Source: Semisulcospira habei (lineage: Eukaryota; Mollusca; Gastropoda; Semisulcospiridae). Taken from it: 64,000 bases of DNA. A model generated the notes under the pieces. That model searched no databases, was not told where the DNA came from, and saw only the letters and a program-made list of their open reading frames with translations. The stretch lies in NCBI GenBank assembly GCA_036245525.1, contig BTPG01000008.1, positions 31,725,323 to 31,789,322 on the forward strand. Reading direction: 5' to 3'. The position numbers were made by a program, and so were the translations under genes. Positions 1 to 10,834 of this stretch are shown here, one piece after another (positions within the stretch are counted from its first letter, which is position 1; every line of letters starts with the position of its first letter).

Positions 1-34
1 TTTTATTAATTTAATTTTTTTACGCATAATAAAA

Positions 35-1318
35 ATGACATCGACATACGGATCAAAGTTAGACCCACACAGAAAACTACGTGAACCTCTTGGTGTTAAG
101 GGTATTAGGCAATCAATTGTAATCACTAACAATCCTAGTACTATAGACCAAAACCAAACCCTTATTGTTAAGTTTCCTAACCTGGGTCCCAATGATGTTA
201 TTGTTCCTGATACTTCTTACCTTGCATTTAATATTGAACTTACTTCAACAACAGATGTGAACAGAACACTAGTTCGAAACATAGGTAGAGCAATTATTAA
301 AAATATTAAAGTTAAACTTGAAGGTCAGGAAGTGTTTAGTCTTGACGATGCTGATGTATTTTACTGTTACAAAGACCTTTGGCTTACAAGTCAAGAAAGA
401 GAAGACCGTATTTATCAAGGTATAGAGGCAGATAATATTACTAAACTCAGAATAAATGCAGGAGACAAATCTACAGCATCTGCTGCTGATGTTATTGTGG
501 CAGATACATATGGTAATAGATTTTGCATTCCACTTGAATTTGAAATCCTAACATCACATTTACCTTATTACCAAGGAGCACTAAATGACCGTCTGAGTTT
601 CGAGTTAATGTTTAATGACTACTCCAAAGTTATCAAATCAACTGATATCCATGCATCATACAAGATCACTAACATTTCCTTAGAATATGAAATTGTAACA
701 CATGCTCATCTAGCTACCCTCATTCGAAATCAGTACCAGTCAAGACTTCCAATTTATTATGACCGCGTGATAAGGCACAGTTTAATTAATAAAAACAAAA
801 GTGATCAGATTTGGAACATTAACCTAAACACTCCTGCTAGGTCACTGAAAGGCATTCTTATGTTGTTTGTTCAACCAGCAAATCCATACGCTCCTACTCC
901 AGAAACATTTTATAATCCAAAGATTACTAATTTGTCTTGTACTATTGAAGGCCGTCCTAATCAAGTGTATGCTTCAGGTATGCTACCTTATCATCAATAT
1001 GGTGAGATTCTAAAATATTTTGCAGGTGGAAGAATTAGAGAAAAACCGGCAAACATTACATCTAAAGATCTGCATCTTTATGACGTAAGAATTGCACAAT
1101 ACCTGGTAGACAAGTATGCACTTTGGCTAGATTTACGTAGTACTGATGATGACTATCTACATGGGTCAGGTCGTACTGTTGAAAATGGTAGTGATGGAAT
1201 TACAATTCAAATACAAAAAAAGGTTGAAGCAGCTGGAGCAGTAAATATATATTTGTATCTAATTTTTGATGCCCAACTAAATATTTCAGAAAGCAGACTA
1301 AGTGGACACATATATTAA
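35..1318 (+). CDS. Maverick virion protein, probable double jelly-roll major capsid
   Basis: Intact 427-residue ORF, the only clearly unbroken large gene of the element. It resembles the roughly 420-residue proteins that accompany DNA polymerase B and integrase in invertebrate Mavericks. It has no signal peptide or membrane segment and is rich in beta-prone stretches, as expected of a jelly-roll virion protein. Recognisable blocks are KLREPLGVKGIR near residue 15, FPNLGPNDVIVP near 48, DVFYCYKDLW near 108 and LPYYQGALNDRLSFELMF near 180. The start is the first ATG and directly follows an A-rich ATAATAAAA, as in the other genes of the element. The packaging ATPase follows after 19 bp. Capsid assignment is by family resemblance and position; a minor virion protein is the alternative. 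Confidence 0.62.
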   Translation: MTSTYGSKLDPHRKLREPLGVKGIRQSIVITNNPSTIDQNQTLIVKFPNLGPNDVIVPDTSYLAFNIELTSTTDVNRTLVRNIGRAIIKNIKVKLEGQEVFSLDDADVFYCYKDLWLTSQEREDRIYQGIEADNITKLRINAGDKSTASAADVIVADTYGNRFCIPLEFEILTSHLPYYQGALNDRLSFELMFNDYSKVIKSTDIHASYKITNISLEYEIVTHAHLATLIRNQYQSRLPIYYDRVIRHSLINKNKSDQIWNINLNTPARSLKGILMLFVQPANPYAPTPETFYNPKITNLSCTIEGRPNQVYASGMLPYHQYGEILKYFAGGRIREKPANITSKDLHLYDVRIAQYLVDKYALWLDLRSTDDDYLHGSGRTVENGSDGITIQIQKKVEAAGAVNIYLYLIFDAQLNISESRLSGHIY

Positions 1319-1337
1319 AATTATATTGTGTATTAAA

Positions 1338-1929
1338 ATGAACCTAATGACTGTGGATTGTTTTGTGGTGCCACTGGGTGTGGGAAAACTCAATTTGTAC
1401 TTGACTTATTACAAACAAGATACATCCGCCATTTTGAAAACATTGTAATATTTTGTCCAACGATAAAACATAACAAAGCTTATCACAACCGTTCATTCAT
1501 TTGGACTGATCATAACATTTACTTAATTGATCCTGAGAAAAAACTGAATGACTACCTACAGTATTTTACAAAGCAATTTGAAGGACAGCCAACCTTGTTT
1601 ATTGTTGATGACTGCTCAGCAGAAAAGGATATTGTCAAAAAAAGAAACATATTAGCAGAGCTTGCCTTTAGTGGCAGACACGCAAACATTAGTGTATGGA
1701 TTCTCACTCAAAAATATAATGCTGTACTGAAAGATTTTCGAGAACAGTTAAAGTTTATCTGTTTGTTTTACTGTAAGGACCGTGACAGCTTCGAAGACTT
1801 CTCAGAGAAAACGATGTAATTCCCAATAAACATGAACGAGACTGTGTAAAAAATAAACTGAAATTGACTAAGCACCTAAAGCTTATTTTAAAAACAGATC
1901 AGCCCACTGGGTATGGATTAGTAAATTAA
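1338..1929 (+). pseudogene. A32-like (FtsK/HerA) genome-packaging ATPase, frameshifted
   Basis: The open part (1358-1819) shows a Walker A loop GATGCGKT at its start and a Walker B stretch LFIVDDCSAEKD near residue 80, followed by a GRHANISVWILTQKY block like the sensor region of packaging ATPases of nucleocytoplasmic large DNA viruses and Polintons. The only ATG (1338), preceded by TATTAAA, is out of frame with the P-loop by one base, so the 5' end carries a small indel. Near 1805-1815 the frame is lost again: the ORF stops at 1817, but another frame stays open to a TAA at 1927 with plausible coding content. The protein would have pumped DNA into capsids. It lies between the capsid-like gene and a small unknown ORF. 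Confidence 0.82.
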
Positions 1930-2253
1930 TTTATCTTTTGGGTTTGTCTATAAAAATGACGGACAGACAAGAGGATCAAAATTGGCCTATTGGTAAATTC
2001 ATAGATATTACATCGAGTTTCAGGGGTTTTATGCTTATTAGTGACTTAAAAACACAAGTTAGACGACCATTTTCAACACTTCCAACACCTATGAAGATAT
2101 ACATGACATATAGTTTTTATCTTGGATATTCTAATACTTTTCCACTTTATAATAATAGAACAATAAATTTTATAGTTTATGATGCTGAATCTGACTGGTT
2201 TAAGGCTATGTGTTTAATCATATACAATCAAATAAAAAATAAAAATGTTAAAT

Positions 2254-2265
2254 TTATTACTGTCA
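2254..2265. repeat. Left 12 bp target-site duplication of the RTE-like LINE
   Basis: TTATTACTGTCA here is repeated exactly at 5604-5615 on the other side of the LINE. Confidence 0.9.
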
Positions 2266-5200
2266 TCATCATCATCATCAGTCCCTTGCCCGAACTGGGC
2301 GTTGGGGGGACTGAAAGGCAGCAGCAACAGACAGTGCTCTCCACTGAGTTCTATTTTGGGCGGTGGCAAGCAAGTCTGGCATCTCGAGTTCGGTCCATTC
2401 TTTTATGTTTGCGACCCAACTCTTTCTCTGACGACCTCGCCGACGACTTCCTTCGAGAGTGCCTTGGAGGATAGTCTTGGACAAGGTGTTGTGTCGGGTC
2501 ACGTGGCCAAACCAAGCAAGCTTGCGCCGTTTCACGGTTGCCAGAAGGGGTTCATGTGGGCCCACCAGGGAAGTGACGATGCTCCGTACATATTCGTTGG
2601 TCTTGTGCTCGCGGTACGAGATGCGGAGCAACTTCCTCAGGCACTTGTTCTCAAAGGCCTGGATTTTCTTTTCTGAGTCTGCAAGCAGTGTCCAAGTCTC
2701 ACAGCCTTAGAGTAGAATAGACACTACGAGGGACTTGTAAAGCCTGTACTTGATGGTGAAGCTGATGGAGTTACTTCGCCATATCCTGTCCAGCCTGGCC
2801 ATTGCGGATGTTGCTGTACCTATCCTGATACGGATCTCTGCTATGCAACTACCGTCTTTGGACAGGGTGGCTCCCAAGTACTTGAAGCTATTGACCTCTT
2901 CTAGCTTCTGGCCGTTCATGTGAATGTTGCTGCTGCTGTCGCTTGTGGTGTTGATCATCACTTTGCTTTTATCCGTACTGATCTCCATGCCATAAGACCC
3001 TGCGCTACTTGAAAGTTTGTCTGTCAGGTTTTGGAGCTCACTATTGCTGCCTGCCATGAGGTCAATGTCGTCTGCGAATCGAAGATTGCACAGGGATCTG
3101 CCACCAATAGAGATTGAAGTATGGTGGTCGTGGAGGGTTTCCTGCATGATCTTCTCCAGGAATATGTTGAAAAGGACAGGAGAGAGCAGGCATCCTTGAC
3201 GGACACAGATCGTCGTCCAGAAGAACTCGCCTGACTGATTGTTAAGTAGAACCGCGCTGCAGGCGTTCTTGTAAAGCGCTTCTATCTTTTGGATCAGTCC
3301 CTCCTCTATGTTGAACGATCTCATGACTTGCCAGAGTCCGTCGTGCCAGACGCGATCAAATGCTTTCCTGAAATCAATGAAGTTGTGGTAGAGTTCGCGC
3401 TGATGCTGCAGATGTTTCTCGATCAGGACGCGGCAGTTGAAAATCTGCTCTACAGTGCTTCTTCCAACTCTGAAGCCAGCCTGTTCTTCTGCCAGCAGTT
3501 CCTCGGCGAAAGTTTTGAGGCGGTTGAGAATGATTCTAAGCATTACTTTGCTAGGGTGACTTATCAGACTGATAGTTCTGTAGTTCTGGCACTGTTTCAG
3601 GTTTCCTTTCTTGGGGAGCGGGATCACTAGAGACTGTGTCCATTCTACTGGCCATTTCTTTTGCTCCCAGATCTTTTGACAGAGTGTAGTGAGGACCTTC
3701 GTTGTTACTTCTCCTCCATGTTTCAACAGTTCAGCAGGTACGTTGTCTACACCTGGAGACTTTCCTCCCTTCAGGCCGCGTACGGCTGCTTCCACCTCTT
3801 CAGCTAACACTGGCAGGTCTTCAGCCTTCCTGGCCCCAGCCTGGTTGTTTTGGAGGATGCTGGTGTCTGGCTCAGCCTTGTAGTTATACAAGTCTCGGCA
3901 GTACTCAGTCCATCTGTTTAGTACAGCAGTGTTTTCCGTAAGGAGTTGGCCGCTGCTGTCTTCGATGACTGTGGCTGTTCGCTGTTGAGTCTTGGTGAGG
4001 GTCCTTAGCGTTTCATAAGCGTTCTTGCTGTTGCCGTTTGCCATGCCCTCTTCCACGCTACAACACTGGTCTTCAATCCAATCTTCTTTGGCTTCTTTCA
4101 TCCTCTTCCTGATCTTCTTGTTGACAAGTCTGTACTTGTTTGCTGATGTGAGGTCTTGGCCTCTCTTTTTCTTCCAGGCTCTCCTCTCATCACAGAGATC
4201 GAGGATGTCATCGGTGACCCAGGGCTGTTTGCGCTTCCTCTGCTTCCCCAGCACTTCTTCTGCTGTAGAAAGTAACACCTCTTTTATATTTCCAGCAAGG
4301 GTGTCTACGTCACAGTCCAAAGTAGCCAAGGCTGCAAATCTGCCTCCCACCTGGGCTTGGAAGAGCTCTTCTACTTCCGGGTCTTTTAGCTTCTGGAGGT
4401 CGAATCTGATGCGAGGGCTCTTGCTATCTCGTTTCAATGCCAGCTTCAACTTGAGGCTAGTAAGGACGAGGTTGTGGTCGCTGCCAATATCAGCGCCAGG
4501 AAAGGACCTCGTTTGTGCTTTGTTAACGCTGGATTTGAATCGTCGAGGCAGCAAGATGAAGTCAATCTGGTTATGGACCAGGCCTCCTGGCGATTGCCAT
4601 GTCACTGTTCTTGACTTCTTGTGTGGATGGAGGGTATTAGCAACGGTGAGACGGTGACTCTGTGCGAACTCTAAAAGTCGCAGGCCTCTGTCGTTTGTTT
4701 CTCCAAGGCCAAACTTGCCAGCTGTTCCTGCCCATTGTTGGTAGGCGTCAGGGCCAATCTTTGCATTCCAGTCACCGAGGACAGTCAGAATGTCTTTCTT
4801 AGGTGTTTTCTTGATGATGTTGTCCAGTTGTTCGTAAAATTCTTCTAATTCTTCATCATCATGATCTGCTGTTGGAGCGTATACTTGAATGATAGTGATG
4901 TTGTGCGGTCGGGCGGAGATGCGGATGGAGATTAGTCTGCTTGACACGGGGGTGCAGCTGATGACAGTTCCAGCCACCTCTTTCCTTACGATAAAAGCTA
5001 CGCCATGTTCGTGCTTGGTTTCTTTTCCGCTGAACCAGATTTTATGGCCTTCATCTGTTGTTGTTTCTCCGAAGCCTGTCCATCGAACTTCTGCAAGTCC
5101 TACAATGTCCCAGCGATAGCGATTCAACTCGTGGGTGAGTTCCTTCACTTTGCCGCACTGGTAGAGTGTGCGAACGTTCCAAGTTCCGATAGTTATTCCT

Positions 5201-5603
5201 TGCGTGGGCAGCTTGATGGTGGGTTTGGTTCCAGTAACACACTTGTCGCCCCCACCCTGGAGACCTCCAATGGGGTGCGCGGTCGTTGGTGATCCGGGCC
5301 CCGACCGATCCGGCATGATATTCTTATTCTGTTGCTTGTCCATCAGTCTTTTCAATGGGCTTAGGCGAACTTGGCGGCGCCCGTCTCCTCTCCAAGTATT
5401 TCAACTGACTGAGAGACGCGTCAGCCCCTCACAACGTTTCGCCCGCCAGCAGAAGCGGTTACCGGGGTGTGGCTAGGTAAAGGACCTGGAGCCAGCTGTG
5501 AGAGTTGAGTGCCATGTGAAGACCAGTGCTCCCGCCTGCCCCAAGAGGCGCTGCTGGCTGAAAAGTCAAAGGTACTACTTCTCCATGAACACTCTACACC
5601 CCA
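2266..5603 (-). mobile_element. RTE-like non-LTR retrotransposon, near full length
   Basis: About 3.34 kb on the minus strand with a single endonuclease-plus-reverse-transcriptase ORF and about 250 bp of 5' leader. The 3' end is a short TGA/GAT trinucleotide run (2266-2281) rather than poly(A). Exact 12 bp duplications flank it. One ORF of roughly 1,000 codons with an N-terminal APE endonuclease and a short simple-repeat tail fits RTE/BovB-type elements; the clade is inferred. It interrupts a Maverick gene, so it inserted after the Maverick. Confidence 0.88.
2278..5355 (-). pseudogene. LINE endonuclease/reverse transcriptase ORF with one in-frame stop
   Basis: The ORF starts at 5355 and reads 882 codons to a TAA at 2707-2709, then continues in the same frame to 2278 (codon distance 143), so one nonsense change separates two parts of a protein of about 1,025 residues. 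The N-terminal APE endonuclease is marked by IGTWNVRTLY (about 55), LAEVRWTG (about 88), VLGDWNAKIG (about 192) and SDHNLVL (about 292). The reverse transcriptase shows GFRVGRSTVEQIF, IDFRKAFDRVWH, QGCLLSPVLFNIF and the catalytic FADD (LRFADDIDLMAG). The detached C-terminus contains the basic block RRRGRQRKSW typical of this LINE group. It would nick the target and reverse-transcribe its own RNA in the nucleus. Confidence 0.9.
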
Positions 5604-5615
5604 TTATTACTGTCA
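5604..5615. repeat. Right 12 bp target-site duplication of the RTE-like LINE
   Basis: Second exact copy of TTATTACTGTCA; the interrupted Maverick ORF resumes here in frame. Confidence 0.9.
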
Positions 5616-5785
5616 ATAAAACGATATTACACATGCAAAAGCTTGAACATGATACAACAGAAGACATATCTATGAAGTGGCTTATTAGTTGGTAATTAAT
5701 TTTGTCTATTATATAGGTTTTAGTCAATAAAGTGCCATTTTACATTATATAATTTTCTATTTATTTTTTTGTCGGACAAATAAAA

Positions 5786-8700
5786 ATGGCGGACAATTAT
5801 CAAAGATTAAGAAACGTGTTTCACACAATTGACTTACCTATATCTAATTATTTTAATGTATATGAATCAATAGAAAGCTCTTTTACCGTAATACAAGAAA
5901 ATCTTCTTTCTGGTAGTATAAAAATTCAGATTGTTGCAAAAATAGAATTTAGAAGGGAATCTGGACAAGTTATTATTTCATATATTTCAACGAGACAACA
6001 CACAGTTAATTCTAGAAGAGGATTGGAAAGAGTGTTTAGAGAAAGACTGTTGCCAGACTTCCTTGAAGCAATTGATAGGGCAAAAATAAGTGGATCTGGT
6101 TGGCATGAAGGTCGTGTACTTGAACTTCAACTAAAGCAGTCAAGATATCATCCTATTTTAGGCAAATCATGGATACCACTGCCGGCAGAGGTTTCAAACA
6201 AAAGGGCTGTAGTCAATATTCAAAACAATGATAATTTATGTTTTATGTGGTGTGTGCTTGCTAAACTTCATTTTGTAAAAGCAAAACCTGATCGTGTATC
6301 TAACTATACCAAATTTGTAAACGAACTCAACTTCAGTGGCATTGAGTTCCCTGTTAAGGTGGAGGACATAGACTTGTTTGAAAAACTAAATCCTGGTATA
6401 TCTGTAAACGTGTATATATGGGATAATGAGTCTGAAAACAAGTTACAACCAATTAGAGTGTCACCAATTGCCCCAACCTATGGTCAGTCAGAAGATAGAC
6501 ATGTTGACATGTTACTAATAAGCTCAGGTGATAACTTTCACTACACAATTATTAGGAGTATGTCACGACTAATTCATGATCATATATCAAAACATAATGG
6601 CAAACAGGAAGTTTGTAAAAAATGTTTACAAAGGTTTTCTTCTATTGCAGTAGCAAATAAACATGTTTTAAATTGTAGGTCTGTTGATGACGTACAAACA
6701 GTACTTAAGTATCCAGAGCCTGGTACTAAAGTACATTTTTGTAACTATAAAAATCAGCAAAAGCTACCGTTTGTAGTGTATGCTGATTTTGAATCACTGG
6801 TTGTTCCATATGATGGTCCTGTTCCAGATTCATTACCAAAGACAATAAAGTTGAGTGATCAAGTAGTGTGTTCTTTCGGGTATATTTTTGTTATGTCAGA
6901 CGGTCAGCATTCAGAACCTGTTATTTACAGGGGAAAAAATGCATCAGCTATGTTTTTGTCAGAAATGAGACAACTGTATAACAAGGTATTTGATTATTTG
7001 AAAAATTGTCAAAAGCCTTTGGTTATGACAGAAGAAGATAAACATAATTTTGATACAGATGAGACGTGTTGGATTTGTGAACAACCTTTAGGGGGTGATA
7101 AAGTTCGTGACCATGATCACATAACTGGGCTTTACAGAGGTGCTGCACATAACAATTGTAACTTGTTATTAAAAATAGATCCTAAGACATACAAACTGCC
7201 TATCTTTTTTCACAATCTAAAGGGATATGATTCACATATTATCATGCAGGCCGTGGATGAGTCTTACAAAAACATTAATTGTATTGCACAGACAACTGAA
7301 AAATACTTGACCTTTAGTTTAGATAAATTAGCATTTTATGACTCTATGCAACATTTATCTTTAGGGCTTGCCAGTCTTGCAGAAGGACTTACTGAGTTTC
7401 CAATAACAAGTAAATATTTTGAACCAGACTTAATTAAAAAAGGTGTTTATCCATATGAGTACATCAGTGACTGGGTAGTTTTTGAAGAAAGGAGTCTTCC
7501 GCCAAAAGAAAATTTTTATTCTACACTAATTGGTAAAGGTATTTCTGACTCTGAATACCAACACGCACTTAAAGCATGGGAAAAACTAGGGTGTGAAACT
7601 ATTGGTGACTACCATGACCAATACTTAAAGGCTGATGTCTGTTTGCTAGCAGACGTATTTGAAAGTTATCGTGAAAAGGGTTTGTTGCACTACAGTCTTG
7701 ACCCTGCTTGCTACATAACTAGTCCTGGCATGACGTGGGATGCATTTTTGAAATCTAGTAAGATATTTATAGACCTGTTGTATGATCGTACGATGGGTGA
7801 AATGGTGGAACGTGGATTGAGGGGTGGCATTAGTCTAGCAGCAAACAATTATGGCAAGGCCAACAACAAATATCTTGATGACTTTGACCCCTCAAAGCTA
7901 AGGTCATTTATTACATACTTGGATGCTAATAATTTGTATGGATTTGCAATGTGTGAAATGTTGCCATTAAAAAACTTTTGTTTGTATGATTTGTCACAGT
8001 ATGGCATAAAAAAATTAACAAAATATATTATGGATCGAGGTCAAAATGATGAAAAGGGTTGGATCTTTGAAGTAGACTTGGAGTATCCACACCATTTACA
8101 TGATTACCATAATGATTATCCATTAGCAGTTGAAAAACTGAGTTTGACTGGGAAAAAAGAAGACACCAAACTTGTGCCAAATCTAAATGACAAATTTAAT
8201 TATGTTTGTCACTATCGATTGTTACAGTTTTACATCAGACATGGGTTAGTACTAAAGAAAGTTCACAGAGGAATTCAATTTGACCAAAGTGCTTTCATGA
8301 AAGATTATATAATGAAAAATACAACATTGCGTGCCAGAGAAGGTAACACTGCATTTGACAAAGACTTCTTTAAGCTTATGAATAATGCCTGTTTTGGTAA
8401 GACTATGGAAAATCCTCATCACCGCAAAGATGTAAGACTGGTTACAACTGAATCGGGTGCAATTAAACTTACAGGCAAGCCACAGTACACAGGGTATAAA
8501 GAATTTCATCCATCATTGTTTGCTGTGTCACTCAAAAAAAAGATTGTTAAACTAGATAAGCCAGTATTCATTGGTATGGCAATACTTGAGTTATCAAAAC
8601 TGTTGATGCTTGAATTTTATTATGATTACTTCAAACCGAAGTATCCTGACTGTCGTCTGCTATACACTGACACTGACTCTATGATCATTGATGTGTGTAC

Positions 8701-9232
8701 TGAAGACTTTTATGAAGACATGAAAACAGAGTTACACATGTATGACACGTCTGATTATCCTAAAGACCATCCATTGTTTAGCACACAAAACAAGAAAGTA
8801 CCTGGTAAGTTTAAGGATGAACTGAATGGTGTGCCAATAGTTGAGTACGTTGGACTGAGATCAAAAATGTATTCTATACTGCACTAGAAAGGTAGTCAGT
8901 CGAAAGCCAAAGGAATTAAAAAAACAGCAATAAAAAATAAAGACATTCGTCATGAACATTATAAGCAAGTATTAGATGGTGCATTAATGCCTGATTATCC
9001 AAACAAGACACTGAGATCAAACAAACATAATATTGAAATGATTCAAACATATAAAAAGTCTCTAGCAGTTGGGGACACAAAACGCGTGTTTCACACTAAG
9101 GAAAAAGCTTATGCACCAGGTCATTACAGGCTCAAGTTATCTGAAGAAATAGCTGATAATCTGCTTGATAAACTAATTGATGAATTGAAATTGTTAAAAG
9201 TGGGTAACAGTATCTGTGGGAATAATCTGTAA
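5786..9232 (+). pseudogene. Protein-primed DNA polymerase family B (Polinton type), one premature stop
   Basis: The ORF starts at an ATG after ACAAATAAAA and reads 1,033 codons to a TAG at 8885. The same frame then stays open to 9232, with a further ATG at 8987, so one nonsense change cuts off about 115 C-terminal residues. Visible blocks: an N-terminal region with NDNLCFMWCVL near 142; a CxxC...H...C finger near 278; exonuclease motifs YADFES near 331, HNLKGYDSH near 475 and YLKADVCLLAD near 613; a cysteine/histidine HNH-like insert CWICEQ...HDHITG..RG....CN at about 427-458; polymerase motif A YLDANNLYG near 711, motif B KLMNNACFGK near 862 and motif C YTDTDSM near 960. All catalytic aspartates of motifs A and C are present. 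It would have replicated the element from a terminal protein. Confidence 0.93.
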
Positions 9233-9303
9233 TTCTTCTCTAACAAATGCCCTCTTTGGTGCAGGCTCATACAGGTAATATATTGTTGCATTAGCTGAAG
9301 GAA

Positions 9304-10141
9304 CTATTTTTTTATATTATGAACAGATGTAGACCAAATTGGATCAGTTGCCCTACGTCTAACGTCATTTTCAGCCTCACCAGGTTGATACAAATATCTC
9401 ACCTGTTTTGTAAATAAGTTAGTGTCTGGAGGTGTTATTGCTTTTATTTCTGACGGTATTGTTTTCAATTTAATAGAATCAACAGGTTTAGGGTGACCAT
9501 CATTATTCATTGCTTTTATCACAGAAGGTAATCTTTTAACCCACTCAGTGTTACGTGCGTCATGCATGAGTTCCTTAGAATACTGATAGCTGAAAAGTCT
9601 CTCTGATAATTGTTTATTGAAATTTTCTACAATTGCCTGTGATCTATGCAAGCCTGGAATACCGCGTCTAACCAGTACGCCATGCTTTGCAAATAATTGA
9701 TTAACGGCCCCTTTAAATTCACTCCCATCATCAACCTGCACAAGTCTGGGGTATTTTAAAGGACCTCGACTATATATCTTTGATAATGCAGTGGCCACTG
9801 TTACAGCTTTTTTTGTCAGTTATGGGTTCTGCATCCTTATACCTTGAAGCTATGTCAACAACAGTTAATGCATACTTGTATCGTTTCTTTCTTATTGTGT
9901 CATGCGGAAGAAACAGGAGGTCCATTTGGTGTGTGTCATTAGGTGATGTGTTTTCAAAATGAGGCCTTGTTATTTTTCTTGGAGCAGGAAGATATATTTG
10001 CCAAATTGCCTGTTTTTTAAGCCACTGTTTTATTTGTGTGACATCCCCACCAACAGCTGCATGTAATTTTTCTACTGCAGTATTCCCTTTCCAGTAGCCG
10101 ATTGGGGAGTAATATATTTTTGATAGTTTAGCGTCTACCAT
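9304..10141 (-). pseudogene. Retroviral-type (rve, DDE) integrase, frameshifted
   Basis: Two overlapping minus-strand frames form one integrase: the 5' part from the ATG at 10141 and the 3' part ending at 9304. The first has the N-terminal IYYSPIGYWKG block and the first catalytic Asp in HQMDLLFLPHD. The second has the second Asp in VQVDDGSEFKG, the Glu in SQAIVENFNKQL, and the C-terminal RRATDPIWS block common in Polinton integrases. The frame changes at a run of seven A (minus strand; 9808-9814), consistent with a one-base insertion. The start at 10141 is preceded by CTAGAAAAA. It overlaps the next gene by a few bases and converges on the polymerase. The enzyme would join element ends to host DNA. 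Confidence 0.9.
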
Positions 10142-10559
10142 TTTTTCTAGCAATATAAACTCCTGTAAAATATACTAATGTCATTCCTACTAAAACAAAT
10201 ATTATTTCTCCATTTCTTTGTTCTGGGCTTGGTTGGTAGTAGTCACTAAGTTTTGGTTGTGGAATAGACATGTCTTCACCAGTTACAAGATAGTATTCTT
10301 TGATCGCGTCATCAACATTTGAAAATGTATGCTGTGCGTGACCCTCAAGTTTTAGTTTTTCATTAATAAAATCAAGTTTCTCTATTCTTTGCTTCTCATA
10401 ATCTTGTTGAGCTTGAGCTAGTTTTTCAGATGCCTCATTGTGTCGCTTCATTTCTTCTGCTGATTCTTCTTTACTCACTTTTGAAAAGAAATAGTTTGAT
10501 CCACTAAAAGCCAATGCGTTAATAACTGCACCACCAATCATGACAGCTGTAGTTGCCAT
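10128..10559 (-). CDS. Unknown Maverick protein with two hydrophobic ends and a coiled-coil middle
   Basis: Intact 143-residue ORF, start preceded by AATAAAAAT. Not recognised by name. Residues about 1-20 are small and hydrophobic, 28-75 are charged and heptad-like (KEESAEEMKRHNEASEKLAQAQQ region) and suggest a coiled coil, and about 117-136 form a good transmembrane helix followed by a basic tail (ARKNGRR). This layout fits a virion membrane or assembly protein, which is inference. It overlaps the integrase start by 14 bp and lies 8 bp downstream of the next ORF, so the minus-strand genes look cotranscribed. Confidence 0.7.
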   Translation of the reverse strand: MATTAVMIGGAVINALAFSGSNYFFSKVSKEESAEEMKRHNEASEKLAQAQQDYEKQRIEKLDFINEKLKLEGHAQHTFSNVDDAIKEYYLVTGEDMSIPQPKLSDYYQPSPEQRNGEIIFVLVGMTLVYFTGVYIARKNGRR

Positions 10560-10567
10560 ATTTTTAT

Positions 10568-10798
10568 TTACATAGAAATATTTTCAGGAATAATTCCTTG
10601 CTTGACTAGAAAATCTTTTGTTGCAATCGATGCTGTTATAACAACTACTAGTTTAGCACTGTCTTCGAAGTCTAATTTACTAAGGTCTGCTGATTTCATT
10701 TTGAGAAGACTTTTTCCCAGCATAGAATATGCTACTGCTAGTCCACTTATTACAGCGGAGTGATAGACAAGGTTCATTATGTTCTTTGTGTCGCTCAT
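10568..10798 (-). CDS. Small unknown Maverick membrane protein
   Basis: Intact 76-residue ORF starting after TATAAGAAA. It shows a hydrophobic stretch at about 10-30 (YHSAVISGLAVAYSMLG) and another at about 48-62 (LVVVITASIA), with a short charged loop between, so one or two membrane passes are likely. Function is not recognised. It is tightly spaced with the 143-residue neighbour. Confidence 0.6.
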   Translation of the reverse strand: MSDTKNIMNLVYHSAVISGLAVAYSMLGKSLLKMKSADLSKLDFEDSAKLVVVITASIATKDFLVKQGIIPENISM

Positions 10799-10834
10799 TT
10801 TCTTATACTATAAAAATTAAAATAATAAATTTAT

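Larger units (their letters stand above)
1956..5695 (+). pseudogene. Unknown small Maverick ORF split by a LINE insertion
   Basis: Left part 1956-2265 begins at an ATG preceded by CTATAAAA and encodes about 100 residues. Right part 5604-5695 encodes about 25 more and ends in TAA. A minus-strand LINE with a 12 bp target duplication separates them, and both copies of the duplication are read in the same frame, so the gene was continuous before the insertion. I do not recognise the family. The visible part has no signal peptide and contains an aromatic-rich middle (IYMTYSFYLGYSNTFPLYNN). Its position between ATPase and polymerase suggests a virion or replication accessory role, but this is inference only. 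Confidence 0.7.

Noticed and set aside
5498..5695. 65-residue ORF as an independent gene
   Set aside because: Its first part is LINE leader sequence and its last part is the tail of the Maverick ORF interrupted by that LINE.
9780..9830. Programmed -1 frameshift in the integrase at the A7 run
   Set aside because: The required shift is +1 relative to the upstream frame, so the slippery heptamer model does not apply.
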